Below, piece after piece: positions 1-10,897 of a stretch of DNA of 64,000 nucleotides; positions within the stretch are counted from its first letter, which is position 1; each line of letters opens with the position of its first letter. The stretch covers positions 1,984,001-2,048,000 of the forward strand of contig JAGFMI010000002.1 in NCBI GenBank assembly GCA_021030905.1, written 5' to 3'. The notes below the pieces were generated by a model that did no database searches, was not told the DNA's origin, and was given only the letters and a program-made list of their open reading frames with translations. Source of the stretch: Pyrenula massariospora (lineage: Eukaryota > Ascomycota > Eurotiomycetes > Pyrenulales > Pyrenulaceae). Made by a program: the position numbers and the translations under genes.

Positions 1-840
1 ACTTTATTTATAAAATATATAGATAAACAAATTAAAATTTTAAAAATTTTAATATTTATTATTAATTTTATATAAAAAGCTAATTTCGAAACCGATATAT
101 TAATATTTATATTTATTAAAATTATTAATAATAACTAAATATACTCCGCGCTGAAATATATATTTAAAATAATTAAAATTTAAAAAAATTATAATAAATA
201 AATTAAATATACGCGCATAATAAAAAAGTAAATTAAAAAAATAATTATAAAAACTAATTAATATATCGAAAAAGTAAAAAAAAAAATTAAATAAATTTAT
301 AAAAATATAGATAGAACTATGCGAATAATTTATTAATTTAAAAAAATAATATAATTTATAAAATTGATAAAGCGAGTAATAAAAAATATTATAAAATATT
401 TTTAAAATATAAACTGAAAACTATTTATAATAAATATAAAAATTAAAAAAATTAAAATTTATAACCGAATAAAAATATTTAATTAAAATTATATATTATT
501 TTATAAAAAATTAGTTATACAGCCTATCAATAATAATAATAAAAATAATAAAAATAATAAAAAAAAAATAGATAAAAAAGTAAAAAAAAATAAAAAATAA
601 AAAATAAAAAATAAAAAATAAAAAATAAAAAATAAAAAATTAAATTTAAATCTATTTTAAAAAAATATATTAAATTAAAATATATTATAATAATTATTAT
701 TATAAATAATAATTTTTTAAAAAAAAACAGATTATGAAAATATTGTATTAAAATATTTAATTAAAATATTTTAATAATTTATTATATTAGTTTTTATTGA
801 AATTAATTTTTAAGGTATTTTTATAAAGTGTTTTTAAATA
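1..840. repeat. AT-rich, RIP-like decayed repeat block (window edge)
   Basis: This stretch is almost all A and T, with rare CpG-bearing words and stops in every frame. It ends abruptly near 840, where composition returns to normal. That texture matches the chewed-up transposon block at 13-21.9 kb, so RIP-mutated repeat DNA is the likely origin. The element cannot be named: no terminal repeats fall inside the window and no protein motif is readable. A (TAAAAAA)n microsatellite lies within it. Confidence 0.75.
591..641 (+). repeat. (TAAAAAA)n microsatellite
   Basis: About seven tandem copies of the heptamer TAAAAAA run without a break inside the AT-rich block. This is simple-sequence DNA with no coding potential. 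Confidence 0.85.
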
Positions 841-1321
841 GAATAACTAATAATATCAGACTTGAAATGATGCTCTTACAATTTTTCTTCTAAGCTCAAT
901 CGCTGACAAAGCGCTCAAACCCCCTAAAAGCAAGTCAGAACTGCTCAGAGAGCCAGGTACACCACACAGCAGCTGAATCCAATTGAGCCCCTTCATGAAC
1001 AGCCGAGTTTCATGTTTAAGCGCGTTGCGTTACCCCCCAGATTCGAGTATATTACGCCAGGCAGAGGCCACAGGCAAATACATTGAGCTGAATATGCCTT
1101 GAGACATATGATTGTTGGAGACAATTCGACATCTCGAGTTCTTAAAAGTGGCTATAAGCAGCCATTTTTCTGGCGTTATACTGGTCTGAATACCCTCTGA
1201 TCATGGTTAGCTTGCCGTTACGGTATGAAATCCACGGGAGATATTTGGCTCTTGTAAGAGAAAATCTTACAGATCAGGTATATACAAACACATCTACGAC
1301 AAATTACGCCTAGCTGTGTGA
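841..1321. other. Upstream region of the DUF6536 gene
   Basis: Normal-composition DNA between the AT-rich edge and the first gene. No RNA gene or convincing ORF was seen. It probably holds the promoter of the DUF6536 gene, but no defined element could be recognised. Confidence 0.4.
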
Positions 1322-3630
1322 ATGTTAAGCGATAAGAGCAAAGCCATTTCACCCATCATGCTTGGAAGAAGAAAACTGTCGATCGATGTTCTCGAGAACC
1401 ACAGACCTACCAAATACCTGCTTCCAGCACTTGAACATAGCTCAAGAAAAAGCTCTATCCCTTTGCCAAAATTTAATCTCAAGTTTTCTAGCGTTGGATG
1501 GCAACTCGGTGTTCGGTTAGCAGCTGGCGCCGCTGCTTTTGTGCTCTTCGCTAATATTACTACAACGATATGTGTTGCTGCAAGATCAAAGTTTCACAAA
1601 GGACTTGCGACTATCTACAGCGGAGATTGCGGCAAGAATGAGTCTATTGATACATCTATACACCTGCTGATCAATATCTTCTCAACGTTATTATTGTCAG
1701 GAAGTAATTATACTATGCAGGTCTTATCCGCACCAACAAGACTAGAGGTGGATAAAGCTCATTCTAAAAGAAAATGGCTGGATATAGGCGTACAGAGCGT
1801 CCGCAATCTAACATACATCTCCCGCGGGCGAATCTTGCTGTGGTAGTTGCTTGCGCTTTCATCGGTTCCGTTACACTTAATGTACGGTTTGTGACATTGA
1901 AACAGTGAATTATTAACTTACAGTGCCTCAGGTTCAACTCCGCGTTCTTTGCCACTATTTCTTCCAACAACTACGATATCCTGTATGCCAATGAGGATTT
2001 TATTCAGGGGGCTCCATACAATACGGCTTTAGAACACAACATAACGATCATTGACAATGTCCAACAGGGATCACTGGGCAATCCGTTAGCAGATGAAATG
2101 GTGATTAATATGGCTGAAATACGATCACGCGCACGGAGCTGGAAGAGGCTTGAAAATGCCGATTGTATCAAGGCATATGCACAGGAATTTCTCAACACAC
2201 GGAAAGACATCGTTCTAGTTACAAAGTCAAAACATGTCGACGCAGGTTCCTTACAAGCGATCGTCCGGTACATGTGGGATCCTCGGATGTTGTACGAATA
2301 TAATCCGTATCAATGGATCTGTGACTATAAATGGCTGGTGCAAAAAGGCATTCAATCGAAAACTTCAGACTTCAATTTCACAGTTAAATACGACATACCA
2401 ATTGGACTTTCCCATGATTTATGCTCTCCACTTATTAACCGAATCCTTCCAATAGCATCGGAATGGCATTCAAACGGCATGCAGATCGAATACTGCCTAA
2501 GCCAGGAAACTAAAGCCTTGTGCGATGTACAAGCAAGTTTACCGATTCTTTTAGTGGTAATATTGACAAACATAGGAAAGCTTTTTGCCATGTATTTCAC
2601 GGCGTTTCATTTACAGTTCGAACCACTGGTAACTGCTGGTGACTGTATTGCCTCTTTTCTCGATCACCCTGATCCAACGACCGAATCAATGTGTCTGGCA
2701 GCCAAAGACCAAATTATATCTGCATGGGCATCACTTACCCCCTGCTTAATCCTCCCACGAGTCTACAAACCCCAGCACGTCCGGAAAATCAGATCGACCG
2801 GCACCGGCACCTGCTTCATGGCTTTCCTTCTCATGTCCCTCGCTGTCGGGACCACCACCGTCCTCCTAATCTACGGTATCCAACAGCTCCACGGCCCCCA
2901 TACCTCTTCTTACATCTGGTCCCTCGGTATCGGCGCCGTCCGCGGCGCCGCTCTCATCGCCGGCAACATCCTAAATACCTTTAATAATGGCCCTGTAGGC
3001 CTAATTAGTGCTGTCCTCCTTACCAACCTCCCTCAGGCTTTCCTCAGCTTCCTGTATTTGTACTACAACAATCTCTTCACCACCATGTGTCTCGCGCATG
3101 AGTGGAACAATTTCTCGTATACCCGCAAAGGACTCCGCGTATCCTGCCCGAAAGGGGAGCAGAGATCGAAACACTTCCTCCAGCTCCCATTCCGCTACGC
3201 AATCCCACTTACCATCCTCTCCGGGCTTTTTCATTGGCTGGTTTCTCAATCCATCTTTCTTGCCAGCGTGAACATCGTTGATGAACGGTCTGACACCAAG
3301 CTATTTGATTCTGTTATTACGCTCGGGTATTCTCCGATTGCTATTATCTTCGCAATGGTAGCCGCGATTACTTTAACCGCAGCGGCCTTTGGAATGGGCA
3401 CGATGCAGATGCGACCCGGGATTCCGCTTGCAGGGAGTTGTAGCGCGGCGATTTCGGCGGCTTGTCATGTGCCGAAGGGTGAGGGGGAGAGGGTTGCGGA
3501 GAGGAGGCTCATGTGGGGTGCTGTGCACCACGCCGAGGAGGAAGGGAGAGCATGGGCTGGACATTGCTGTTTTTCGGCGGAGGAGGTTAGGACGCCAGTC
3601 GAGGGAATGCTGTATGCTGGAAATAGATGA
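1322..3630 (+). pseudogene. DUF6536-family multi-pass membrane protein, interrupted by an in-frame TAG
   Basis: Two exons, 1322-1881 and 1932-3630, join across a 50-bp intron into a 753-codon frame. The DUF6536 signature is clear from about residue 58: a GW start, a membrane segment (about 62-82), 'SGDCGKNESIDT', 'SNYTMQ', and 'SAPTRLEVDKAH'. It continues after the intron with 'MFNSAFFA' and several membrane spans in the C-terminal half. The family is widespread in filamentous fungi; its function is unknown to me. Codon 175 (1844-1846) is TAG where relatives have Trp, directly before 'LLALSSVPLHL', which still reads well. TGG to TAG is a C-to-T change in CpA context on the other strand, the RIP context. 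A weaker donor at 1843 (GTAGTT) is in the same phase as 1882, so splicing 1843-1931 would skip the stop and 13 codons. The gene is therefore either freshly broken or rescued by splicing. It borders a RIP block. Confidence 0.8.
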
Positions 3631-4609
3631 AAAGAATTGCATCTAGCTGTAGTGCCACCTATACAATGCCACGTCATTTATCAAGCAGCCTGAGTCTGCT
3701 AAGATGCACAAAAGTCTGCCTGCAAAGCTGGATATCTTGTGCCGATATTGGTAGGCTGTAAGTGTCACGGCAAGCAGGCAGATAGGGTAATTGGGGTTGC
3801 CAAAGGGTCTGAATCTTCGATAGCATGCTGTTCAACAGCCATGGCAGGCTTTTTGTCTAGGCAGGATGTAGCTCTTCGAGCTACTTAAAGGATGGAGGCC
3901 GCGTTGAACATGTATATCTACCTCTCCTCGATAGACCTTCCGGAGTTGCCATTTGCAATCCTAGGGTACAATAGCGTTACGTGGCTGTCCTATTTCACTG
4001 CCCACGCTTCAAACGCAGTTTTCTGCAGATATACGCACCTTTTCGGACCTGCGTGAGTAAGGCGGCTCAGTGCGTAGAGGAGCCAAATATTGGGACCTTA
4101 AGATCCTTAAACTGGTCCCCCATAGACAATTATATAAAGTTACTATATCCCTCGAGGAGAGATCTCTATGCGCAAGTCGTAAATATCTAGTGAGAGCAGG
4201 AAACCGAAAACGGGATTAAGCAGAGAGCGGCCAGCGGACTGAGCCGAAATTAAGCCTAGTCACATAACTAACTTGGGGGCTCAGGCAAATTCTGTGCGGG
4301 TGACCGAGTCTGCATCATACAGACTCACCACCGACGACAACGCCCTACGAAAAGGGTGGCATATGCCGCCGAACATGGCTGCAGGATGTACATAGCATTC
4401 CAATACAAATGTATTAATATTTTCTTACAGTCTACCTTTTCCATCTAAGAATCTTTAACCAGCTGCTAACCCGAGAACCCGCTCATGCACTGAGGCCCCG
4501 GAATCAGGCCCCCGTCATGCAGCGGCTGAGCAAGACTGGAGGCCATCCTGAGCAAATCCAGGTTTGTATATATTATATATTGAATCAAAAATCACGATTG
4601 ACATCAATT
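3631..4609. other. Intergenic DNA with repeat copy A
   Basis: No convincing gene. The short ORF at 3981-4190 has no recognisable family. From about 4308 the sequence matches, with divergence, a second stretch at about 7389 (annotated separately). Confidence 0.5.
4308..4560 (+). repeat. Dispersed direct repeat, copy A
   Basis: Shares with copy B (7389-7650) the words ATACAGAC, CACTACCGACGGC (diverged), CTACGAAAAGGG, a GGCGGCA/TGCCGCC inverted pair, and a later GCAGCGGCTGAGC/AGCAGTGGTTGAGC word, in the same order and spacing. The two copies are direct and about 3.1 kb apart, flanking the tRNA and the unknown 5.0-7.3 kb gene. Neither has obvious TG...CA or inverted ends. This could be a small non-autonomous element or old segmental duplication. 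Outer limits are approximate. Confidence 0.6.
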
Positions 4610-4729
4610 GGTCCTTTGGCCCAATGGTAAGGCGTCTGTGAGTGATAACCAACATCAATTTCATGGTAATTACTAATTAATTTAGGACTACGAATCAGGA
4701 GATTCTGGGTTCGAGCCCCAGGAGGACCT
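4610..4729 (+). tRNA. tRNA-Arg(ACG) with a non-canonical 48-bp intron
   Basis: Removing 4638-4685 leaves a complete cloverleaf. The acceptor stem is GGTCCTT/GAGGACC, the D arm is built from GCC/GGC, the anticodon stem is TCTGA/TCAGG with loop CTACGAA (U33 present, anticodon ACG), and the T arm is CTGGG-TTCGAGC-CCCAG. The body closely resembles yeast tRNA-Arg(ACG) from memory. The A box (TGGCCCAATGG) and B box (GGTTCGAGCC) are intact, and a T run follows. The interruption lies between positions 29 and 30, inside the anticodon stem, not at the canonical 37/38 site. Reading straight through gives no alternative anticodon loop with U33. It is either a functional gene with an unusual intron or an insertion-inactivated copy. 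Confidence 0.85.
4638..4685 (+). other. Spliceosomal-type intron inside the tRNA gene
   Basis: The 48-bp insert starts GTGAGT, carries a TACTAAT branch-like word at 4671-4677, and ends TTTAG. These are the donor, branch and acceptor signals of the protein-gene introns in this window, and the length is also typical of them. Because the base on each side is G, the boundary can shift by one. No exon-intron base pairing like the canonical tRNA bulge-helix-bulge is visible. Function is inferred only. Confidence 0.7.
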
Positions 4730-4738
4730 TTTTTTTTT
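4729..4738 (+). terminator. Pol III T-run terminator of the tRNA
   Basis: Ten consecutive T residues directly follow the acceptor stem, as expected of an RNA polymerase III terminator. Confidence 0.85.
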
Positions 4739-5022
4739 CTTTCTTTTTTCCTTCTCGTTCGTTGCTTTTTATTGACGAATTTATGGATTCACCTTGTTAT
4801 GGGGAACTTAAAATGATTGATTGTCCCTATCTACTGTTCGTTGTTGTTCAAGTGCCGGTGGTGAGCCTAAGGCTCACCCTAGTACTATCCTAGGTGTTGC
4901 CTTGGCACACCGAGTACTCTTCCCATTTCTTTTTCTTTTGTCCTCGCAGGTTCATTCCCAACCGATCCTCTCCAATGCCCACACTCATCCTTCATCGTAG
5001 TTGAGGCTTGGGGCAACCAGTC

Positions 5023-7320
5023 ATGGATAGTCTTTCAATACGAGCGCAGGAATGCCTGTCTGCATTGAATCAGTACCGCGCTTTCAACACTTTGTCTGAA
5101 GAGCGCATTCCACCATTTCTCAGCCCGATTCCTCCGCTCCCACGTCTCGCCCAGCTATCGAACCATGCAGAAAATTTTCGGCGAGACTCGACCGTTCCTT
5201 CGGGATCTCAGGTTGCGCTGCTCTTTGCTACCGAAGCCGCAAAACAGTTGTCCGTGCCGCAGTTTCGATAGCTTGTACAATTTCTGCGGGATCCGATGAA
5301 CGGCAATACCCAAGACAAACAAACATTGGAACAAGCCTTGGAAAACAGACTTCAAGAATTCCACTCGGCAGAAGTTGAGATCTCTGGCGGTGACCGAACT
5401 AGGCTTGCAGCTCCAGGCGGTCCACCGGATGCTGCTCTCGGCCTCATCCTCCATGTCCAAAGCGAGGACGATACGATTGAAAAGTTCTGGGATCCTCGGA
5501 GCGCGACCATGAATCTTCTAGAAGAAAAAGGAATTTCTGGAGATAGAATATTTGGGTATGACTGGCATTGGCGGGCTCACAATTCTTTTGAACGCAAGGC
5601 CGGCTGTCCTGCCGCAGGATGGAGCGCGAAGCTCAAAGCTCTTCACACTCAACTCTCCCTTGATCTTTTAGAGATGTTCCAACTACCATTCATTATCACA
5701 GCGTCCAGTTGTACCAGAGACAATCTCCGAAAGCATTTGTCGAAAAGCGCAATATCTCTGGAAATCGAACTCCTCCCTCCAGTTGGAGTTTTGAAGTTCG
5801 ACCTGGATTTCCGGGGACAAACGTTGCGTCGAATCATTCTACATGTTCATCATCCAACGGCTGGATTTTTTGCAAGGTATGAGAATAAAGGACCAATAGG
5901 ACTTCAGCTTGACGCTGGTATCAATTTCGTCCTGTGGCTGCTGGGAAAAGCACACGATCACGATCGCGTCACTCGACAGTACAGAGACACATCAAAACGT
6001 CCACGCTCAATTAGGCACGCTCCCCTTCCGGAAATGTGGCAGTATGTCAGGAAGGAGATTACAGAGGGAAGGGTTTTGCGGCTCATTGATTATTCACCGA
6101 GCTTTCTCAGTTGGGCAGCCCGATACATCGGTCAAGATCCATCTTTGGTTCTAGCTGAGGGAGCCAGCCTTGCCCGCGCGGTAGCCAACAAGATTGTTTC
6201 AAGAATACACAAGCGCACCATGGTCCAAGAGCCACAGCAGAAGTTGGTATCAACGCTCAAGTCTTCAACCGTTCAGCCCTTAGCGGACGAGATTGGCATA
6301 CAATATCCGCATGAGAAAGTGAAGCGGAAGCTTTTCGTCCGACAATTCCTTCATTCTCGGGAGCAATCAGAGATCTCCGGCTATAGGCCGTTGGTAGACG
6401 AGGTAGAGATCCTCAGGCCTCTGGATGACTTGTTGGAGGGCAATGACGAGGACGAAAGCCTTGATCCGAACACCAACCTTCATTTTGTGGAGGGACATGA
6501 TGAAATGGCGACATGTCATAAAACTGTTGTTGCAGTGTGCAAAAATGGAAAGGTCAGACTTCCAAATGCCACGCACCCTCTACGCTTCCGGACTGGTAGA
6601 GCACAAGCTAAGGAGATTCTTACGGCCGGTGGAATGCCGAAGATTCACTTCACCCCAACAAGTATCGAAATCCGTGTGGAAGACAAGATCATTTATGAGA
6701 AACCGATCGAGCGACTTCTTGCAAGCTTGGAAGGTGGAGCATGGCTTTGCCAATTACTTCATGAAAAGGAATGTCTTCAAAGGTCAAAGATTGATGATAA
6801 GCAGAAAGACGAAGCTCCACAAAGTGACCTTCTTCTCATATCTCGCAAACCTCAGTTGAATCAAGGTTGTGCCTGGAAAAATGGTGAACTGAAGAGGAAG
6901 CTTCTCCAGGGAGCGAAATTTCACTGCAAAGGATTAACTAAGAAGGGTCAAGTCGTCGAAAAAAGGGTTTACTTCCGAGGCGTACAGATCACAGTGCCCA
7001 TGGAGGCTGATGTTGAAACAGTCTCCATACAAGCAAGCATTGTTCCCGAGGGAACAACCCATGAGCACGAATGTATCCGGAAGAGCGGTGAAGTAGATGA
7101 TCCAGCACATCGACTTGGCATCATGGTCAAGTATAATACGCTTCACGGAGAGTCGAAAGTCTTATGGTCTGCAACTTCTGGTGATTGCAACATCAAGAAG
7201 CTCAACTCTCTTGTTGACTTCTTGGAGGACAAGGATGATGACTGGATGGAAAGTCAATCAAGAAGATTTTTGGACAAGAACTATTCCCGCGGCAGGTACC
7301 GAGTTTCTTACACAAGCTAA
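5023..7320 (+). CDS. Unknown fungal protein, long single frame with one in-frame TAG
   Basis: One frame runs from ATG at 5023 to TAA at 7320 (766 codons) with a single TAG at 5269-5271, codon 83. The part before it ('MDSLSIRAQECLSALNQY...') and the part after are both coding-like. The downstream part alone could start at ATG 5296 and give 674 residues. I do not recognise the family. Visible features are a mixed alpha/beta, largely soluble protein, conserved-looking 'GYDWHWRAHNSFERKAGC' and 'LHVHHPTAGFFARYENKGP' segments, and a Lys-rich C-terminal half. No signal peptide or membrane span is seen. TAG could derive from TGG or CAG, both RIP-compatible, or an unrecognised small intron may remove it. 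The gene sits between two diverged direct repeats. Confidence 0.6.
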
Positions 7321-7388
7321 GTAGTAAAAATTACATGTCGCGCGTACGCGGTTGAACAAAGTCGATGTTGTCGCAAGTGTATTGTGAG

Positions 7389-7650
7389 TTTGCACTATAC
7401 AGACCCACTACCGACGGCAGTATCCTACGAAAAGGGCGGCACCTGCCGCCGAAAATCACGGGAGTTTTCGCCTAGCTTTTGAATACCAATCTTCGTTAAA
7501 CGTAATATCATTTCCTTATCCGGTCACCTTGTGTCTGAGAATACTTGCTCTACCCTCTAATTACGGAACATGAATATGCAACGAGGGCCCAAAATCAGCC
7601 CTCCCTGCTAAGCAGTGGTTGAGCGTACTCTAAGCTCATTCACATGGCTT
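7389..7650 (+). repeat. Dispersed direct repeat, copy B
   Basis: Second member of the repeat at 4308-4560, same orientation, starting just after the unknown gene's stop. The best-conserved core is around 7400-7460 (CTACGAAAAGGGCGGCA followed by TGCCGCCGAAAA). Later parts align in order but with many changes and small indels. Confidence 0.6.
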
Positions 7651-8461
7651 GATCATGCCTGAGCAGAGCATGAGCAGGCTTGATCGATCCCTGTAGGTGT
7701 CTGATTTTGGACCCTGGGCAGGTTGAAACGGTCCTGAAATTGGGGCTCCAGTATTTGCAGGGATGTACAGTGATCCTAATCAAAGAATGACTGGTCCCCA
7801 ATTGTTGGCCTCTCTTGGGGGGCCCAGTTCTGAGGATCCCCAAAACCCAAAATCACGAGGCTGCCAAGAACTGTGAAATGTGGCACTCCTCAGCCAATAA
7901 CTGTCTCTTCTAGACCTGTCTTGTTCGCGAAATCGTCACCTATATAGTAGAACGGTGGTGAAGAGATGAAAAGAGTATAAAACATGACAATTCACTTAGC
8001 AATGTAGATGTTTCTATGTCGGAGCTGAGACATTATCCATTTTTGAAGCATTATGCATTCGTTATAATGCCTCGGAGGGGCCGTTCATGCGGTCACTTGC
8101 CTGATCACGTGGTCGAGACACTCGTTAGGTATTGTCAACCAACATGTCGAGATGTAAGCAAGTAAGCCTCGGCCTGCTGTTACCAACTGTTGGCTGCTGT
8201 TGGCTACTGTTGGCTACTGAGCGTATTCCTGCCTAAACGCTCGATCCACCTACATAGACATTCTTCCAGGCTCAATCATTAGTAGGAGGGGGAATGCGAA
8301 GATCAATTTTGCGATGCTATGTATGATGCGTAAACACGATTCCATCACTTCTTGACAGGTATATATAGAAGAGGATCTAAATCCTCTAGGATAGAGAATT
8401 GAATGCTCTTTCGCTCAAGGACTCTCACAAAGCGCTCTGAAGTCCATCTCTGCTACTGCTG
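7651..8461. other. Intergenic DNA
   Basis: No gene supported. The region contains a short tandem repeat (8185-8219) and some inverted words such as TTGGGGCTCCAG/CTGGTCCCCAA around 7740-7800, which could be a small decayed element. Confidence 0.4.
8185..8219 (+). repeat. 10-bp minisatellite
   Basis: About three and a half tandem copies of ACTGTTGGCT, with one variant base. Confidence 0.8.
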
Positions 8462-10897
8462 TTAGTGTTGGTCATCATAGCCAGCACCGCTATCCTTGGG
8501 TTTTGCGTATGAATTGCGGTCTTCCTCATCATCCGAGTCACCAGGTTCAGACATATCTCCTTCGCTGTTGTTGGTCTCAATACGCGTGGCACTGCTAGCG
8601 TCCAAACGCCTATCTCGCCAGTCGCAGTCTTCGTTCACGCTGTTTTCCGTCTCATCTATCTCGATATCGTTGTCGTCATCACTGCCATTTGATTGTGTAT
8701 CAGGATCCGGCTCTTTGAAAGGGTTCACAAGCCTTGGATGCTTCGGGTCTGAGCCGTCCAGCACTGCAAGCAACGCTTTCTTATCCGTTACTGGAATATC
8801 ATTAGTGCAGCCGTCCCAAATGCCGCCGACTCCAAGCTCCTCATGTACCAGGCGTTGAAGTTGGAGAGTGTCGTTACTGAACCACTCCAGACTAGGGATT
8901 CGGACCTTTATAGTGCCGCGGTCTTCAAGGAATACAACGATTGTCTCTAGGAAGAATTCAAGTGAGATAATAATTAGACCAATGGCGAGCACAATGAGGA
9001 GCCAAAGCATCGAGAAATTGGCATAGCCAGTAGAACTGATTTTCTGTAGGCAAGTCAGTGGATTAGAGCATTAGAGATACAAAGCTTATTATTTGTATGC
9101 AAGTCATGTCCAAGTTTATAGTCGTTCATGTATCTTATTTAAAGGTAAATGTTTAACATACCTGATTCTGGCAGATGTACTTTTCTTCAGTGGTATTAGG
9201 CCGCCTCCAAAAATATTTTAATATTTTGTCATCAACCGGACCTGTAGCAGCGTCTACAAGTCGTCCTTGAATCATAGCTAGATTGATATTGTGCCAATTT
9301 TCAACCTCTTTCTGCCACTGATTAGCTGGAAGCGAGCCTTGGGTCGTACCGGTCAACCAATATCTGGAAGTTAAGGACGAGGTTTTCAGAGTTGTAATAA
9401 TGTAGTTGATGTCCGTAGCAAAAGCGGCACAGGCCCAATGGATCACTCTATCTCGCCGTGTTCTTGGCTTTGTTACTTGAAAATTAATATCATTAAAGCC
9501 GCCCCAGCCAGTACATCCATCTGCAGGGGATGTGGTTGGATCACAAGTCTGGTATGATAGCTTGCATCCCATCACCGAGGCCGGTTTATCCGCTAGATAG
9601 AATGATGCATTCTTCAAGTTACCGTTGGCACCAGGACTTGTCAAAGACCCTGAGCTTTGATGGGCAGAATACCAGTCATCGTCGACCGGATCAATGTAGA
9701 CTATCCCATTCGCAGACAGAAATATAAGAATCGTGTCGCCGTCGCCGAGCAAAAGTTCCGGAATAGGAATAAATGAGGATTCAGGGAGAACTGCAGATCT
9801 ATTATAAACTCGATAGGCTTCTGAGCTGAAATAAAAATTAGCTTCGCGATCTCTATTACCAGCGAGACTTTGACATAATCAATGCCGTAGTCAGGCAAAG
9901 AAGAAAGGAATGTCCGCTCATTCCAATCCGGATCATTGTGTGGTATATCAGCCTCATACGTGTAGGGTACCTTGACTTTCAAACCAGACAGTATCCGAGG
10001 ACCGAGAAAATACCGCATGTATGGGGTGTCTTTGGAATCATTAACAACCCTTTGATACTTCTCAGTCGCAAGAGGCGCACAGTGGGTTACAATGCGTAGA
10101 TTAAACTGAAAATCCAATGGTCCGTTAAAGCCAAGATCTGTCTGAGAGTTAAGATATCCGGTATCGAGACGGGTGTTATCAAATCTATGTCGGCAGATGG
10201 TTTCAGAGAACGGACAGCTTGCGTTGTTATTAATGTTGCTGGAAAGGTTACTTCTGATAAATGGTATACATGCTGTAAGAGACGAGCTATTTGAATAACA
10301 TCTTTGAGCATAGTTGGCGTAGGATGTTATCCTCTCTGCCATCCACGGGTTGTAGATATCCAGTCCTTGCTCCAAGGTAGGTTCGGCTTGAGACTGATGA
10401 GGGTTTGAAGTAGCAAAGCCGCATTGAGGACTCGAAATTAACACATCGTTTCCTATAGCAGAACTAATCTTTGAGGATAATAAGCCAGCCGCTGCCAGAG
10501 CGCCTGTCAAAGCAATAGAAAAAGCGATAATTGGTAACATTCGAGAAAGAGGGCGACTAGATCTAAGACGCCACGCCCAAAAGGTTCTTAGAAGTTTCAT
10601 GGAGCCTGAGGTACCATCGGTAGCATTTCGTAAAATCGCTTGGCGTTGATGATAGAGTCCATCTTGAGGTACCCCTGATTTGACTGAAAGTATTCGATGT
10701 AGAAAGAAACACGCAATCCGCCACAGCTTAGATCCTGCAAATGTCACAAATAGTGCAAGAAATGCGGTTAAAAAAGCGCCATTAGAGTGCGTCATTGTAA
10801 TCGTCAATCCGGTGATTCGCCCTCCGAGAGACCAGTTCGTCCATACACCAAGGTAAACAGGGTAGTTTACAGTACCACCTGAGTTTTTCTGTTCCAT
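8462..10897 (-). CDS. Fungal multi-pass membrane protein ('YPVYLGVWTNWS' family)
   Basis: Reading on the minus strand, exon 1 starts at 10897 with 'YPVYLGVWTNWSLG', followed by a membrane span ('AFLTAFLALFVTFAG') and the 'HRILS...HHQRQ'-like linker. This opening is shared by a large uncharacterised family of filamentous fungi. A Cys-rich, glycosylation-prone outer domain follows. Exon 2 (9825-9162) contains 'PIPELLLGDGDT', and exon 3 (9043-8462) opens with 'KISSTGYANFSMLW' and a C-terminal span. The last intron (9044-9161, GTATGT...CTACAG) is clean. The first junction is a problem: all GT donors near 9859-9874 are phase 0, while exon 2 needs two carried bases, so no GT-AG pair keeps the frame. 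A one-base frameshift or a non-standard splice is implied, and the gene may be damaged. The tail is acidic and Asp/Ser-rich. Confidence 0.7.

Noticed and set aside
591-641. CRISPR-like array
   Set aside because: The repeats are a simple heptamer with no spacers; no CRISPR array exists in the window.
1844-1846. TAG read as a sense codon or programmed read-through
   Set aside because: Nuclear genes in the window use TAG as a normal stop (for example the GH31 and SH3 genes), and no read-through context is evident.
4638-4694. Canonical 37/38 tRNA intron reading of the tRNA gene
   Set aside because: Placing the intron at 37/38 gives no U33 and a mismatched anticodon stem; only the 29/30 position yields a proper stem-loop.
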